From: Vagococcus allomyrinae
GTDB taxonomy: Bacteria > Bacillota > Bacilli > Lactobacillales > Vagococcaceae
Assembly: GCF_017829975.1 (NCBI RefSeq)
Contig: NZ_JAEEGA010000005.1
Span: 124,001 to 188,000, forward strand
Direction of reading: 5' to 3'
Length of the DNA stretch: 64,000 nt
Shown here: one piece after another, positions 44,036 to 55,595 of the stretch
Layout of the letters: every line of letters begins with the position of its first letter
How positions within the stretch are numbered: position 1 is the stretch's first letter
Notes under the pieces: model-generated
Told to the model about the DNA's origin: nothing
Database searches by the model: none
The model's input: only the letters and a program-made list of their open reading frames with translations
Position numbers and translations under genes: made by a program

Positions 44036-44362
44036 TCATATACCGTCTTTTCCTTTATGACCTTTGCTAGCTTCAATTGGGTATTTCTCAGCATTTTTAA
44101 CCAACTTGGCTAAAATAATCTCAGAAAGGTCCAGATCTAAATCCGTCGCTAACATCATACCATAGATAAAGACATCAGCTAGTTCTTCTTTGATATTAGG
44201 CAACGTCGTGGCAACCGCTTCTTCACTGGTCTTCCACTGGAAATTTTCCAGTAGTTCTGAGGCTTCCAGAGACAATGACAAACTCAAATCTTTGGGATTG
44301 TGAAACTGGCGCCAATTGCGCTCATCTCTAAACTGATTCACTGCAGCAAGTAATTCTTCCAT
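44036..44362 (-). CDS. MazG-like nucleotide pyrophosphohydrolase
   Basis: The 108-residue protein is of the all-alpha NTP pyrophosphatase (RS21-C6/MazG) type. The metal-binding motif is visible as LSLEASELLENFQW (EXXE) and IKEELADVFIYGMML (EXXD). It likely hydrolyses non-canonical or excess (d)NTPs to monophosphates. The ATG follows GAAGGAGGTTTACG. It is a single gene, with about 50 bases to the iron transporter operon upstream on the same strand. Confidence 0.85.
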   Translation of the reverse strand: MEELLAAVNQFRDERNWRQFHNPKDLSLSLSLEASELLENFQWKTSEEAVATTLPNIKEELADVFIYGMMLATDLDLDLSEIILAKLVKNAEKYPIEASKGHKGKDGI

Positions 44363-44412
44363 CGTAAACCTCCTTCCAACTATGCTTCTATTCTAGCATA
44401 GTTAGCGGGGGC

Positions 44413-45435
44413 TTATTTAAATTCAGCTGGATACATTTCTTTGGCCAACAATTCCATGCCTTCAATGCCGATATAGCCATAACCAAACATGTAGTTATAA
44501 TCCACTGCATAAATTTGTTTGTTTTTAATGGCTTGTAAACTGGAAAGTTTTGCATTGCTATACAAAGCGTCTTTAACTTCTTCTGGTGAAACCCCACCTG
44601 TTGTGGTCCAGTCAGGAATAATCAGAACTTCTGGATCCGTTTCAATCAACGCCTCGATGCTGATATCTCCTTCAGTTTCAGCATAAACATTATTGAGTTT
44701 GACCATCTTAAATAAGTCGTTAAAGAAGGTTTCGTCTTTCGCCCCATAAACAGAGACCTCATTTGGATCTGTAATAAATAATAAAGCAAAGTCTTTTTCT
44801 TCTTTAATTGTTGATAAGCTGTCTTGAATCGCTTTTTGACGGGTTTTCAGTTTCGTTGAAAACGCCTCTGCCTGATCTTGAACGCCGAATAAATTGCCTA
44901 AGTTCTCAATGTCGTCATAAACCGATTCATATGTCCCGCCAGTTACTGATGATGCCAAAACAAAGGTTTTCATGCCCATCTCGTTTAAGGTATTTACCGT
45001 TCCATTTCCCCATTCAGCATTATCGAACAAGCCACCACGACCAAATATTAAATCTGGATCTTCGCCTAAGGCGATCTCCTTGCTAATATATTCTTCGCCT
45101 AAAGAGTGTAATTGATCAAACTCTTTTTCAACTTCTTTATCTGGTTCACCAAATACGGCTCCAACCCCAACTATTTTATCTTTTAACCCTAGATGTAACA
45201 ATAACTCAGCTGCTGGACGGGTATTGGCAACGACCCGTTCAGGTGCCTTGTCAAAGGTTTGATCAACGTCTTTCCATTCTGCCGTGGCTTCTGCTCGACC
45301 GTAATTTTTGATGGTCACTGGATAAGCCGCAGCCTTGTCAGACGTGCTGCTTTCCGTTTTTTTCTCAGTGCTACCACAGGCACTTAAGGTGATTAAACTA
45401 ATTAAAATAGCTGCCGCTAATAATTTCTTTTTCAT
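44413..45435 (-). CDS. Iron-siderophore/heme-type ABC transporter substrate-binding lipoprotein
   Basis: The 340-residue lipoprotein has a lipobox LSAC-GSTEK and a class III (FhuD/BtuF-like) binding fold; PERVVANTRPAAELLLHLG and LGEDPDLIFGRGG are typical. The C-terminal motif KNKQIYAVDY is conserved in the family. It captures an Fe(III)-siderophore or related iron complex. The start is ATG 45435 (MKKKLLAAAI) after GGGGAGACTATCA. It is the third gene of the Fur-boxed operon at 44413-47311. Confidence 0.88.
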   Translation of the reverse strand: MKKKLLAAAILISLITLSACGSTEKKTESSTSDKAAAYPVTIKNYGRAEATAEWKDVDQTFDKAPERVVANTRPAAELLLHLGLKDKIVGVGAVFGEPDKEVEKEFDQLHSLGEEYISKEIALGEDPDLIFGRGGLFDNAEWGNGTVNTLNEMGMKTFVLASSVTGGTYESVYDDIENLGNLFGVQDQAEAFSTKLKTRQKAIQDSLSTIKEEKDFALLFITDPNEVSVYGAKDETFFNDLFKMVKLNNVYAETEGDISIEALIETDPEVLIIPDWTTTGGVSPEEVKDALYSNAKLSSLQAIKNKQIYAVDYNYMFGYGYIGIEGMELLAKEMYPAEFK

Positions 45436-45460
45436 TGATAGTCTCCCCTGGCTAAGCCAA

Positions 45461-46225
45461 TTATTTAATATGATAGACAAAATTTAAATGCCCGGTAATC
45501 GGGTTTGTAAAGGTTTGACACTTTACATCGTATAACGCTTCAATGGTTTCTGAATTAAAGACCTCTTCTGGCGTTCCCTGAGTATGCACTGCCCCGTCTT
45601 TCATAGCATAGATATAGTCACAATATTCCGCTGCCATTTCCAAATCATGAAGAGCGGCTAACACGGTAATTCCCAAACCTTTGACACAATTTAAAATTTC
45701 CAATTGATAACGAATATCTAAGTGGTTGGTCGGTTCATCTAAAATCATAAACTCCGGTTGTTGGGCAATTGTTCGTGCCAAAACCACCCGTTGCTTTTCT
45801 CCCCCTGATAAAGCCAAGAAACTACGGTCCTTATAGTCCAATAAATTGGTTCGTGTCAAAGCATCTTCCACAATCGCCAAATCTTTGCTAGTATCTTGTT
45901 CCAGCAAACCTTTATGTGGTGTTCGCCCTAGTAAAACCATTTGCATCACCGTTAAATCAAAACTCATCTCATTGAATTGACCAACAACCCCTAACTTTTG
46001 TGACACTTTTTTAGCTGGGGCCTTTAAAACGTCCAACTGATTTAAAAAAACCGTGCCACCACTTGCTGGTAAACTCTTATAAATACTTTTGAGCAAGGTT
46101 GATTTCCCACAGCCATTGGCACCGATGATGCCAACAAATTGGCCTGGCTTTACGTGCAAATGTAAATCTTTCACAATACGGCGTGGCCCAATTTTCACAT
46201 TTATTGCGTCTACAGTTAGTTCCAT
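45461..46225 (-). CDS. Iron-siderophore-type ABC transporter ATP-binding protein
   Basis: A 254-residue FepC/FecE-type ATPase. Walker A is GANGCGKSTLL, the signature LALSGGEKQRVVLARTIA, Walker B FMILDEPTNHLD and the H-loop AALHDLEMAAEYC. It is three bases behind the permease gene and 25 bases before the binding protein gene, so all three are co-expressed. Confidence 0.93.
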   Translation of the reverse strand: MELTVDAINVKIGPRRIVKDLHLHVKPGQFVGIIGANGCGKSTLLKSIYKSLPASGGTVFLNQLDVLKAPAKKVSQKLGVVGQFNEMSFDLTVMQMVLLGRTPHKGLLEQDTSKDLAIVEDALTRTNLLDYKDRSFLALSGGEKQRVVLARTIAQQPEFMILDEPTNHLDIRYQLEILNCVKGLGITVLAALHDLEMAAEYCDYIYAMKDGAVHTQGTPEEVFNSETIEALYDVKCQTFTNPITGHLNFVYHIK

Positions 46226-46228
46226 TTG

Positions 46229-47311
46229 CTAGCCTCCAAAATTATAAGATTTTTTGATGATCATGTAAATAAAGAGTGGCGCTCCAATCACTGAGGTGAT
46301 GATCCCGATTGGCAATTCCACTGAAGTAATCAACGTTCGTGACAAGATGTCCGACCAAATCAGAAATAACGAACCAATCAACAACACAACTGGCATCAAA
46401 CGACGATGATCCGACCCAATAAAACCACGGGTTATATGCGGGATTATCAAGCCCACAAAGCCAATCATCCCTGCATATGCCACAATCGTTCCCGTTAAAA
46501 GAGCGGTCATCATCATGTAAATTCGACGATACTTACCTAAATCAATCCCTAAGGTAATTGCCGCTTCATCTCCTAATAGCATGGTGTTTAAAATTCGGTG
46601 CTGAAATAGAAACAATCCACAGCCTAAAATCACGACCACCGCTAATATGGGAATTTTTTGCCAACTGGCAGACGCCAAGCTGCCCATTGACCAAAAGGTA
46701 ACGGTTTTAATCCCTTCTGCGTTATTGGCAAAAAAGATGATTAAACTGGAAAATGAGCTACATAACGCACTGATTACGGTACCTGATAAAATCAGTTTTA
46801 CCGAGGTAATTCTTCCACCAACACTGGCGATTACTAGAACAGCTACCGAAGCTGCCAGTGCTCCTGCGAAAGCACCAAAAGCCACTCCAAATTGGGAAAA
46901 AATAGCATCCGTCCCTAAACCGATTAAAATAGCAAACGTGGCACCTAATGATGCTCCAGACGAAATACCCAAAATATAAGGATCAGCAATTGGATTTTGA
47001 ACAACCGCTTGTAAGACTGTTCCACTGACGGCCAATCCCATGCCAATTAATAAGGCAAAAATCACTCGGGGAAAGCGCAGCTGCCAAATAATATTAACCG
47101 ATGCTTGACTAGCCAGATGTTCCACTGAACCCAACAAACCGCCAGATAATTTATAAATCATGATGTTCCACGATTCGCTAAAGGGAATCATCACTTGGCC
47201 AACCGAGATGGAATAGACCGCTGATAAACTAATTCCCAGCACTAATAACGCTAAAAAAAGATAATACCAATTACTTTTTTGTAAAAACCTAATTCCATGG
47301 CTATTTCCCAT
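46229..47311 (-). CDS. Iron-siderophore-type ABC transporter permease
   Basis: The 360-residue protein belongs to the FecCD family with about ten membrane helices. Diagnostic segments are WQLRFPRVIFALLIGMGLAV, AVVQNPIADPYILGISSGAS and MIGFVGLIIPHITRGFIGSDHR. The start follows ATGGAGGCAAGTT. It is the first gene of the operon; a Fur box lies about 40 bases upstream. Confidence 0.93.
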   Translation of the reverse strand: MGNSHGIRFLQKSNWYYLFLALLVLGISLSAVYSISVGQVMIPFSESWNIMIYKLSGGLLGSVEHLASQASVNIIWQLRFPRVIFALLIGMGLAVSGTVLQAVVQNPIADPYILGISSGASLGATFAILIGLGTDAIFSQFGVAFGAFAGALAASVAVLVIASVGGRITSVKLILSGTVISALCSSFSSLIIFFANNAEGIKTVTFWSMGSLASASWQKIPILAVVVILGCGLFLFQHRILNTMLLGDEAAITLGIDLGKYRRIYMMMTALLTGTIVAYAGMIGFVGLIIPHITRGFIGSDHRRLMPVVLLIGSLFLIWSDILSRTLITSVELPIGIITSVIGAPLFIYMIIKKSYNFGG

Positions 47312-47351
47312 AACTTGCCTCCATATATTTTCACCATTTACTAATTGATAC

Positions 47352-47366
47352 TGATAATCATTCTCA
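47352..47366. promoter_or_regulatory. Fur box of the iron transporter operon
   Basis: TGATAATCATTCTCA is an exact match to the 7-1-7 Fur consensus TGAnAATnATTnTCA. On the minus strand it overlaps a probable -35 (TTGAGA) about 40-60 bases before the permease start, as expected for iron-dependent repression. Confidence 0.85.
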
Positions 47367-47515
47367 ATTATAAGGGAAAGTTACAGATAACACAATCAAA
47401 TTTTTAAACTTTCCCTCATTTTCTTCTCATTTTCAGAAAAAGCAACTTTATGGTGCTGTTTCTCACACATATGAAGACTAAGAGTAACCTAAAACTTGAC
47501 AACTCAGGTGAGTCG

Positions 47516-47555
47516 CAAAAAGAGCACCTTTCCCAAAGGAAAAGTGCTCTTTTTG
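47516..47555. terminator. Hairpin terminator between iron transporter and antiporter
   Basis: The stem CAAAAAGAGCAC/GTGCTCTTTTTG (47516-47527 with 47544-47555) can be extended inside by CTTTCC/GGAAAA. It is flanked by A5 and T5, so it may work in either direction. It lies upstream of the minus-strand transporter promoter and downstream of the antiporter gene, which it probably terminates. Confidence 0.75.
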
Positions 47556-47685
47556 TGGCTAAGGGTGTTTCTGTTAGAGATAAACTCTTTCAAAACGCCA
47601 AGCATTATAATTTTTTGATGTTTTATCTCCTTATATCGTTACGTGTAATGAGCTAAGGACGTAAAGCATGTTTCTTATAACGATA

Positions 47686-48918
47686 CTACATAGTCGAGCT
47701 AGCTTCTGGTTCAGAGGCATGTTCTGCTTCATGGCTATCAAGGGATGTCGATGGTAAACCATTGGCTTCGCGCTTGGCAACAACTCGTTGAATAAGTGTT
47801 TTCAGGATAACTGGAGCCAAGATAGTGGTAATGATCACGACCAGAACAAGTGCGCCATAGATATCCAAAGATATCAGCTTACTTTCTAACCCCAGACTTA
47901 CTAAAATCAAAGCCATCTCACCACGTGAAATTAAACTGGTACCAACAATCGCACTACTATCCCGATCAAAGCGACTTGCTCTGGCGCCCATATAGCCCCC
48001 GACAAACTTCGTAATAACCGCTAATACGCTAAAAATAACAATTAACGCGATGTTTGAACTTAAACTTGAAAAACTGACATTTAAGCCAATACTTACAAAG
48101 AATACAGGTGCAAACAATGATAAAGTTAAGCTTTCAACTTTTCGTTCTAACATGTGGCCGATATTTGTTTGAGAGATAATAACTCCAGCGAAAAAGGCGC
48201 CAATAATGTCTGACATGCCAATAAAAGCTGCTAAGTAACTAAAACCGAAACACAGGGCTAAACCTAAACCTAAATTACGTTCTGGAGCCTTCATTTTCTT
48301 AAATAACTTCAAGATTGGTGGCATCAGTAACTTGTGAAATGCAAAGATAAAGATAAAGAACAAAACATTGCTGACTAACATCACCCACAATGGTTTACTT
48401 TCTCCTGCTGAGACTGAACTGTTTAAAACGATGTTGAGCAAGATGATGACAATAATATCATCTAAAACAACTGCCCCAATAACAAGAGCTCCTTCTTTCG
48501 TTTTAACATAGTGCAGTTCCTTTAACACTTGAATCGTAATACTCAGGGACGTAGCACCAAAAATCAACCCAATAAATAAGGCCGACATGGTTGAAAATCC
48601 CATAATAGTTGAGGCAATATAAAAACTAACAAAAGGAACAAATACTCCTAACAAACCGACGATTAGTGAGGGCGTAAAGTACTTTTTAAGGGTTTTCAAA
48701 TCACACTCCAAACCTGCCAAGAACATGAGAAGAATCACGCCTATTTCAGCAAATAAGTGAATGCCCTCGCTTTGCTGGACAATGCCGAAGACTGCGGGAC
48801 CAACTAAAATCCCAACAAGTAAGCTTCCTAAAACTGAAGGTAATCCTACTTTGATAGCTAAGCTATCTGCTAATTTTGTCAAAATCAAAATAAGCGCTAG
48901 TGTTAATAAAAAATTCAT
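47686..48918 (-). CDS. CPA2-type Na+/H+ (or K+/H+) antiporter
   Basis: The 410-residue membrane protein has about 12-13 helices of the NapA/KefB family. Conserved features are KVGLPSVLGSLLVGILVGPAVFG (near residue 20), GATSLSITIQVL, VIGAVVLDDIIVIILL (the ion-binding Asp pair) and TSLISRGEMALILVSLG. The charged C-terminal tail has no TrkA domain. The start is ATG 48918 (MNFLLTLALI) after GGAGAGGAAGAGTCT; a longer frame to 49005 has a low-complexity extension. It probably maintains sodium or pH balance. Confidence 0.88.
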   Translation of the reverse strand: MNFLLTLALILILTKLADSLAIKVGLPSVLGSLLVGILVGPAVFGIVQQSEGIHLFAEIGVILLMFLAGLECDLKTLKKYFTPSLIVGLLGVFVPFVSFYIASTIMGFSTMSALFIGLIFGATSLSITIQVLKELHYVKTKEGALVIGAVVLDDIIVIILLNIVLNSSVSAGESKPLWVMLVSNVLFFIFIFAFHKLLMPPILKLFKKMKAPERNLGLGLALCFGFSYLAAFIGMSDIIGAFFAGVIISQTNIGHMLERKVESLTLSLFAPVFFVSIGLNVSFSSLSSNIALIVIFSVLAVITKFVGGYMGARASRFDRDSSAIVGTSLISRGEMALILVSLGLESKLISLDIYGALVLVVIITTILAPVILKTLIQRVVAKREANGLPSTSLDSHEAEHASEPEASSTM

Positions 48919-49231
48919 AGACTCTTCCTCTCCATATATTGGATTGTAAGGGAGACAGGGTGTTAACACACAAAAAGACGGTGAAGTAAAAATTGAAAGA
49001 AGCAATAACTGAAGAAAAGTTGTTATTGCAAAAATTACCGAGAAAAAAGTGAAAAAAATAGATGGTATGCTTTTATCCGTTCATATTAAGAGTCACGAGT
49101 TTTAATGTTCCACAGGAACCAAACAGTTGAACAGTTATTATGAATGACCATTAGATGACCATCTTGTTTACTACTATCATTCAGTTCTTTGTTAACATTA
49201 CAACTAATACTTAATTATATAAGAACAAGAC
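48919..49231. other. Intergenic region, 313 bases
   Basis: It contains a weak 8-bp hairpin GCAATAAC/GTTATTGC (49002-49029), which could end the XRE transcript, and the direct repeat ATGACCAT (near 49144 and 49156). I see no gene. Confidence 0.45.
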
Positions 49232-49462
49232 TTATGTCACTTCTTCATCTACATAACTAAATATATCTGTCACATCAACATTGAAATAACGGGCGATTCG
49301 AAATGCCAAAATTAACGATGGCGAACAGTGATTTTTTTCCATTAAAAAAATGGTTTGTTTAGACACACCGACAGCTTCAGCCAAGGCCTGTTGCGACATT
49401 CTACGTAAAACTCTGTACTCGTATACGCGATTCTTTAACGAATCCCCAAAATCCCTCTTCAC
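49232..49462 (-). CDS. Small XRE-family transcriptional regulator
   Basis: The 76-residue protein is a single helix-turn-helix domain (residues 12-66, EYRVLRRMSQQALAEAVGVS then KQTIFLMEKN) with the C-terminal NVDVTDIFSYVDEEVT, the form of the YozG/YgzD-type short regulators. It starts at GTG 49462 after AAGGAG with ten-base spacing. A perfect 38-base palindromic operator overlaps its promoter, so it is probably autorepressed. No target partner gene lies directly next to it. Confidence 0.85.
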   Translation of the reverse strand: MKRDFGDSLKNRVYEYRVLRRMSQQALAEAVGVSKQTIFLMEKNHCSPSLILAFRIARYFNVDVTDIFSYVDEEVT

Positions 49463-49487
49463 TCTTTTTCATCTCCTTACTTTTAAC

Positions 49488-49538
49488 AGTATAAACTAAA
49501 TTGGTATAAAAGTAAAAAATAATTTACTTTTATACCAA
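49488..49538 (-). promoter_or_regulatory. Promoter with perfect 16-bp inverted repeat upstream of the small XRE gene
   Basis: Arms 49501-49516 and 49523-49538 are perfect reverse complements separated by six bases. On the minus strand, -35 TTTACT (49511-49516) lies within the palindrome and -10 TATACT (49488-49493) follows after 17 bases. Binding of a regulator dimer would block RNA polymerase. Confidence 0.7.
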
Positions 49539-49585
49539 CTAAATGTAATATGCAGTTCGAAATACAATTATTTATACAAAATAAA

Positions 49586-49617
49586 AGACCTCCAAACGGC
49601 TTTAGCCTTAGAGGTCT
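49586..49617 (-). terminator. Terminator of the CsbD gene
   Basis: The stem AGACCTC/GAGGTCT (49586-49592 with 49611-49617), with further GGC/GCC pairs inside, is followed on the minus strand by TTTTATTTTG. It lies seven bases after the gene. Confidence 0.8.
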
Positions 49618-49623
49618 CGTAAA

Positions 49624-49827
49624 TTATTGGTCTTCATTTTCTTTATGTTTAACTTTGTCGATTAACTCATTAGCTTTTTCAGCAATATCTTCGACACCTT
49701 CTTCGACTTTTTCTTTTGCTTTGCCGAAAAGACCTTGGGCTTTACCTTTTAACTCTTGACTCTCATCACCAGTTGCTTTACCTAACGCTTCGTTAGCCTT
49801 ACCTTTTAGTTCGTCTTTATTTACCAC
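49624..49827 (-). CDS. CsbD family stress protein
   Basis: A 67-residue soluble, helical protein made of KGKANEALGKATGDES-type repeats, the hallmark of CsbD proteins, followed by a Glu/Lys-rich tail. In Bacillus csbD belongs to the general stress regulon; the molecular role is unknown. The start is GTG 49827, seven bases after AAAGGAGG (product starts MVNKDELKGKA). The upstream frame extension to 49887 crosses the ribosome binding site and is not translated. Confidence 0.9.
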   Translation of the reverse strand: MVNKDELKGKANEALGKATGDESQELKGKAQGLFGKAKEKVEEGVEDIAEKANELIDKVKHKENEDQ

Positions 49828-49977
49828 GTTATGTCCTCCTTTTTTAGGGGTGCTTCTTTTGATAATGAATCCTTTGTGCTTATTCAATTATCCCACCTAC
49901 CGTCCATAGAAGTAAAACATAACGCTTTAAAATGAAACATTTCGCTTAAAAAACAACCATTAATCAGAAAAACACAC

Positions 49978-50847
49978 CTATTCTGCTGCTTTCTCACGGG
50001 CTTGTTGGCCAACCTGATAGGCTTCCTGAATAAAGTTATGCTCTTGTTCCAACGAGGACAAGATATGATAAGGATCCTTTACCTTGACCTCTTTATGTTG
50101 AAAATAAGCAAACATGGCATAAAAATACTTTCTTTCTAAGGAGTGAGCATAAAAACAGCCATCCAAATTAAGGTTAATCTGCTCCTCATCTTTAAGCCTA
50201 ATATGAGCCTCAAAGCGTTCTCTTAAGGCAAAAGCCTGTCGTGGTCGATAAACCACTACCGTATTAGGACTATTATAACCTCGCGTTTCAAAAAAGATCG
50301 TGATCGTTTCAATCTCTGAGTATGGGACAAAGACTGTTTGACGCTTACCAATTGCTATCAACAGTAAATAATACAGATTAGGTAAGACCGTCCGAGCGCG
50401 TGTGTTGCCATGAAACACTCTAAGACCGTCTTTTTCTACGGTAAAATAAGCATAATAACGTTTAAAGTCGAAAAATGTCATCACTAGTTCCAGTATCAAA
50501 ATAAACAAGGCAATCGGTATTAAGGTTAATTTGTCCATTAAATCCGAAGGAAAAAACATCATCATTAACAGTATTCCCGGGAAAAATAATAGCCATCGCA
50601 ATTGGGCAAAACTTTTAGGTTTATCAAACTCAAACGGCAGTGGCAAAAAGAACTGCTCCTTGACAAGAGTGTCCAATGGAATCTGCAGATATTCACTTAG
50701 CAAAATCAAATTATCAATGCTCGGCAACGAATCTCCTCGTTCCCATTTTGAAATAGATTGCCGAGAAATATGCAAGTAATCGGCAAGATTTTGTTGTGTG
50801 ATATTTTTTTCTTCACGGTATTTACGAATGTTATAGGCGATAACCAT
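49978..50847 (-). CDS. XRE regulator fused to a membrane and C-terminal sensor-like region
   Basis: The 289-residue protein has an N-terminal helix-turn-helix (residues 5-60, REEKNITQQNLADYLHISRQ then SISKWERGDSLPS). Two hydrophobic helices follow (about 83-100 and 105-125), then an unrecognised domain of about 160 residues rich in aromatic and basic residues. It may be a membrane-tethered transcription factor that senses a signal at the membrane. The reading frame is monocistronic. An inverted repeat TGTTATTCTT/AAGAATAACA (50876-50885, 50911-50920) just upstream may be its operator. Confidence 0.75.
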   Translation of the reverse strand: MVIAYNIRKYREEKNITQQNLADYLHISRQSISKWERGDSLPSIDNLILLSEYLQIPLDTLVKEQFFLPLPFEFDKPKSFAQLRWLLFFPGILLMMMFFPSDLMDKLTLIPIALFILILELVMTFFDFKRYYAYFTVEKDGLRVFHGNTRARTVLPNLYYLLLIAIGKRQTVFVPYSEIETITIFFETRGYNSPNTVVVYRPRQAFALRERFEAHIRLKDEEQINLNLDGCFYAHSLERKYFYAMFAYFQHKEVKVKDPYHILSSLEQEHNFIQEAYQVGQQAREKAAE

Positions 50848-51069
50848 TGCTGAGTTCTCCCTTCATGTATAGATGTGTTATTCTTGTAAAAAGACCAAGA
50901 ATACATCTCTAAGAATAACATTGTTCCCGGCTTAAGACACGAACTTTATAGTTGCATGACTGTCATACCAAGGGTTTCCTCAGGAGGATTGCCCTCCTAC
51001 TTACTATCAGTCCCCTCCAGATTTTCCAGAAAAATTCAGCCAAAAAATAACGCAATTTTAAGGTAAGTG

Positions 51070-51097
51070 TTTACAAATAAAAAAATTGTGCTACAAT
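51070..51097 (+). promoter_or_regulatory. Promoter of the beta-glucoside operon
   Basis: A -35 box TTTACA (51070-51075) and -10 box TACAAT (51092-51097) are separated by 16 bases, directly before the antitermination leader. The sequence GTGTTTACAAATA overlapping the -35 loosely resembles a catabolite site, but the match is too poor to call. Confidence 0.65.
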
Positions 51098-51112
51098 GAG
51101 GAAGTAAATTAA

Positions 51113-51231
51113 GGATTGTAACTGTTCGGCAGGCAAAACCTAAATTGACAGAAATTTATCGATAGGACTAGTGTGCTCATTTTTATGGGACCACTCTCTT
51201 ATGGAAACTTTCTTTCAGTTTAGGTTTTTTT
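51113..51231 (+). promoter_or_regulatory. LicT-type RAT and overlapping terminator before bglP
   Basis: Bases 51113-51140 (GGATTGTAACTG, then CGGCAGGCAAAACC) match the LicT ribonucleic antiterminator target closely. Its 3' end AAAACCTAAA (51135-51144) pairs with TTTAGGTTTT (51219-51228), which runs into T8 to form the terminator with a large structured loop. The antiterminator gene at the end of the operon encodes the presumed ligand. Confidence 0.9.
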
Positions 51232-51252
51232 TGTTGGCAAAAATCCAACTAG

Positions 51253-54591
<3,339 letters not shown>

Positions 54592-54631
54592 GGCTGTAGA
54601 GGAACAAATTCAGAAACGAGGGAGTAGCAAG

Positions 54632-55483
54632 ATGATTATTGAAAAAGTTTATAATAATAATATTGTGCTCTCTCGTAATGACATGGCCGAAGAAGTCATC
54701 GTGATGGGGCGCGGACTGGCTTTCCAAAAACAAAAAGGGGACAGTCTTGATAAAGGGCTTATTGAAAAAGTTTTTATCATCGAAAATGCCGATGAAAACG
54801 TTCAATTAAAGAAATTAATTCAGGACATTGATTTAGAGGAAATTGAATTATCCAAGGAAATCATTTTAATCGCTGAAGACACCTTGAAACGAAGCTTTTC
54901 CAACACTATCTATTTAAGTTTTACTGACCACTTGCACTATACAATTGAACGTGCTCGGGAAGGTATCTTCATTCCTAATCCATTGCTTTATGAGATTAAG
55001 CGATTTTATCCCAAAGAGTATAAACTGGCTTTACAAGCTTTACTGATGATCGAAGAACGATTTGGTCTGCACTTTCCAGAAAGCGAAGCCGCATTTATCG
55101 CGTTGCATTTGGCTAATAACATGGCTACTCCCGATGGAATGGCCATTACCATGAAAAGCACAGAAATCGTCCGCGACATCTTAAGTATCATTAGCAATTT
55201 TTTTGGTATACTCTTCGACGAGACCAGTCTGAGTTATACACGCATGGTAACTCATCTTCAATACTTCGTCCAACGAATCTTAACTGATAAAAGCTATGAA
55301 GAAAAAGATGACTTTTTATATGAGCTCGTCCAAAGTAAATATCCCAAAGCCTTTAAATGCGGATTGCGAATTAAAAGCTACTTGGAAAATAAACGAACGT
55401 TAGAAGTGAGAGAATCTGAAATGATTTACTTGGTCATTCACATCAATCGAGTGGTTCAGGAAGCTGAAAAACAATCAATGTAA
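54632..55483 (+). CDS. licT: LicT/BglG-family transcriptional antiterminator
   Basis: The 283-residue protein has an RNA-binding domain (MIIEKVYNNNIVLSRND, residues 1-57) and two PTS regulation domains with conserved histidines in FTDHLHYTIERA, FIALHLANN, MVTHLQYFVQRI and IYLVIHINRV. It prevents termination at the bgl leader RAT when beta-glucosides are transported. The ATG follows ACGAGGGAGTAGCAAG. It is placed last in the operon, whereas the antiterminator gene at 16304 is placed first in its own operon. Confidence 0.92.
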   Translation: MIIEKVYNNNIVLSRNDMAEEVIVMGRGLAFQKQKGDSLDKGLIEKVFIIENADENVQLKKLIQDIDLEEIELSKEIILIAEDTLKRSFSNTIYLSFTDHLHYTIERAREGIFIPNPLLYEIKRFYPKEYKLALQALLMIEERFGLHFPESEAAFIALHLANNMATPDGMAITMKSTEIVRDILSIISNFFGILFDETSLSYTRMVTHLQYFVQRILTDKSYEEKDDFLYELVQSKYPKAFKCGLRIKSYLENKRTLEVRESEMIYLVIHINRVVQEAEKQSM

Positions 55484-55486
55484 GAT

Positions 55487-55534
55487 AAAAAAGAGTCGAC
55501 TTGCTGCCAATGGGCCTCAGATCGACTCTTTTTT
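55487..55534 (+). terminator. Terminator of the bgl operon
   Basis: A perfect 13-bp stem (55487-55499 with 55522-55534) with A6 before and T6 within the right arm lies two bases after the antiterminator stop codon. It can also act on the convergent minus-strand gene. Confidence 0.9.
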
Positions 55535-55595
55535 CTTCTCTCTAACATCAGGCGGCCATGTGGCAAGCCCTCACTTAAGCAACTGAGTCCTTTGT

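Larger units (their letters stand above)
47312..47685. other. Intergenic region between the iron transporter and antiporter genes
   Basis: It contains the Fur box (47352-47366) and a hairpin with T5 (47516-47555). Nothing else coding is convincing; a frame on the plus strand (47450-47656) crosses the hairpin and lacks a ribosome binding site. Confidence 0.6.

Noticed and set aside
47450-47656. Plus-strand ORF of 68 codons downstream of the Fur box
   Set aside because: It reads through the terminator hairpin at 47516-47555 and has no ribosome binding site.
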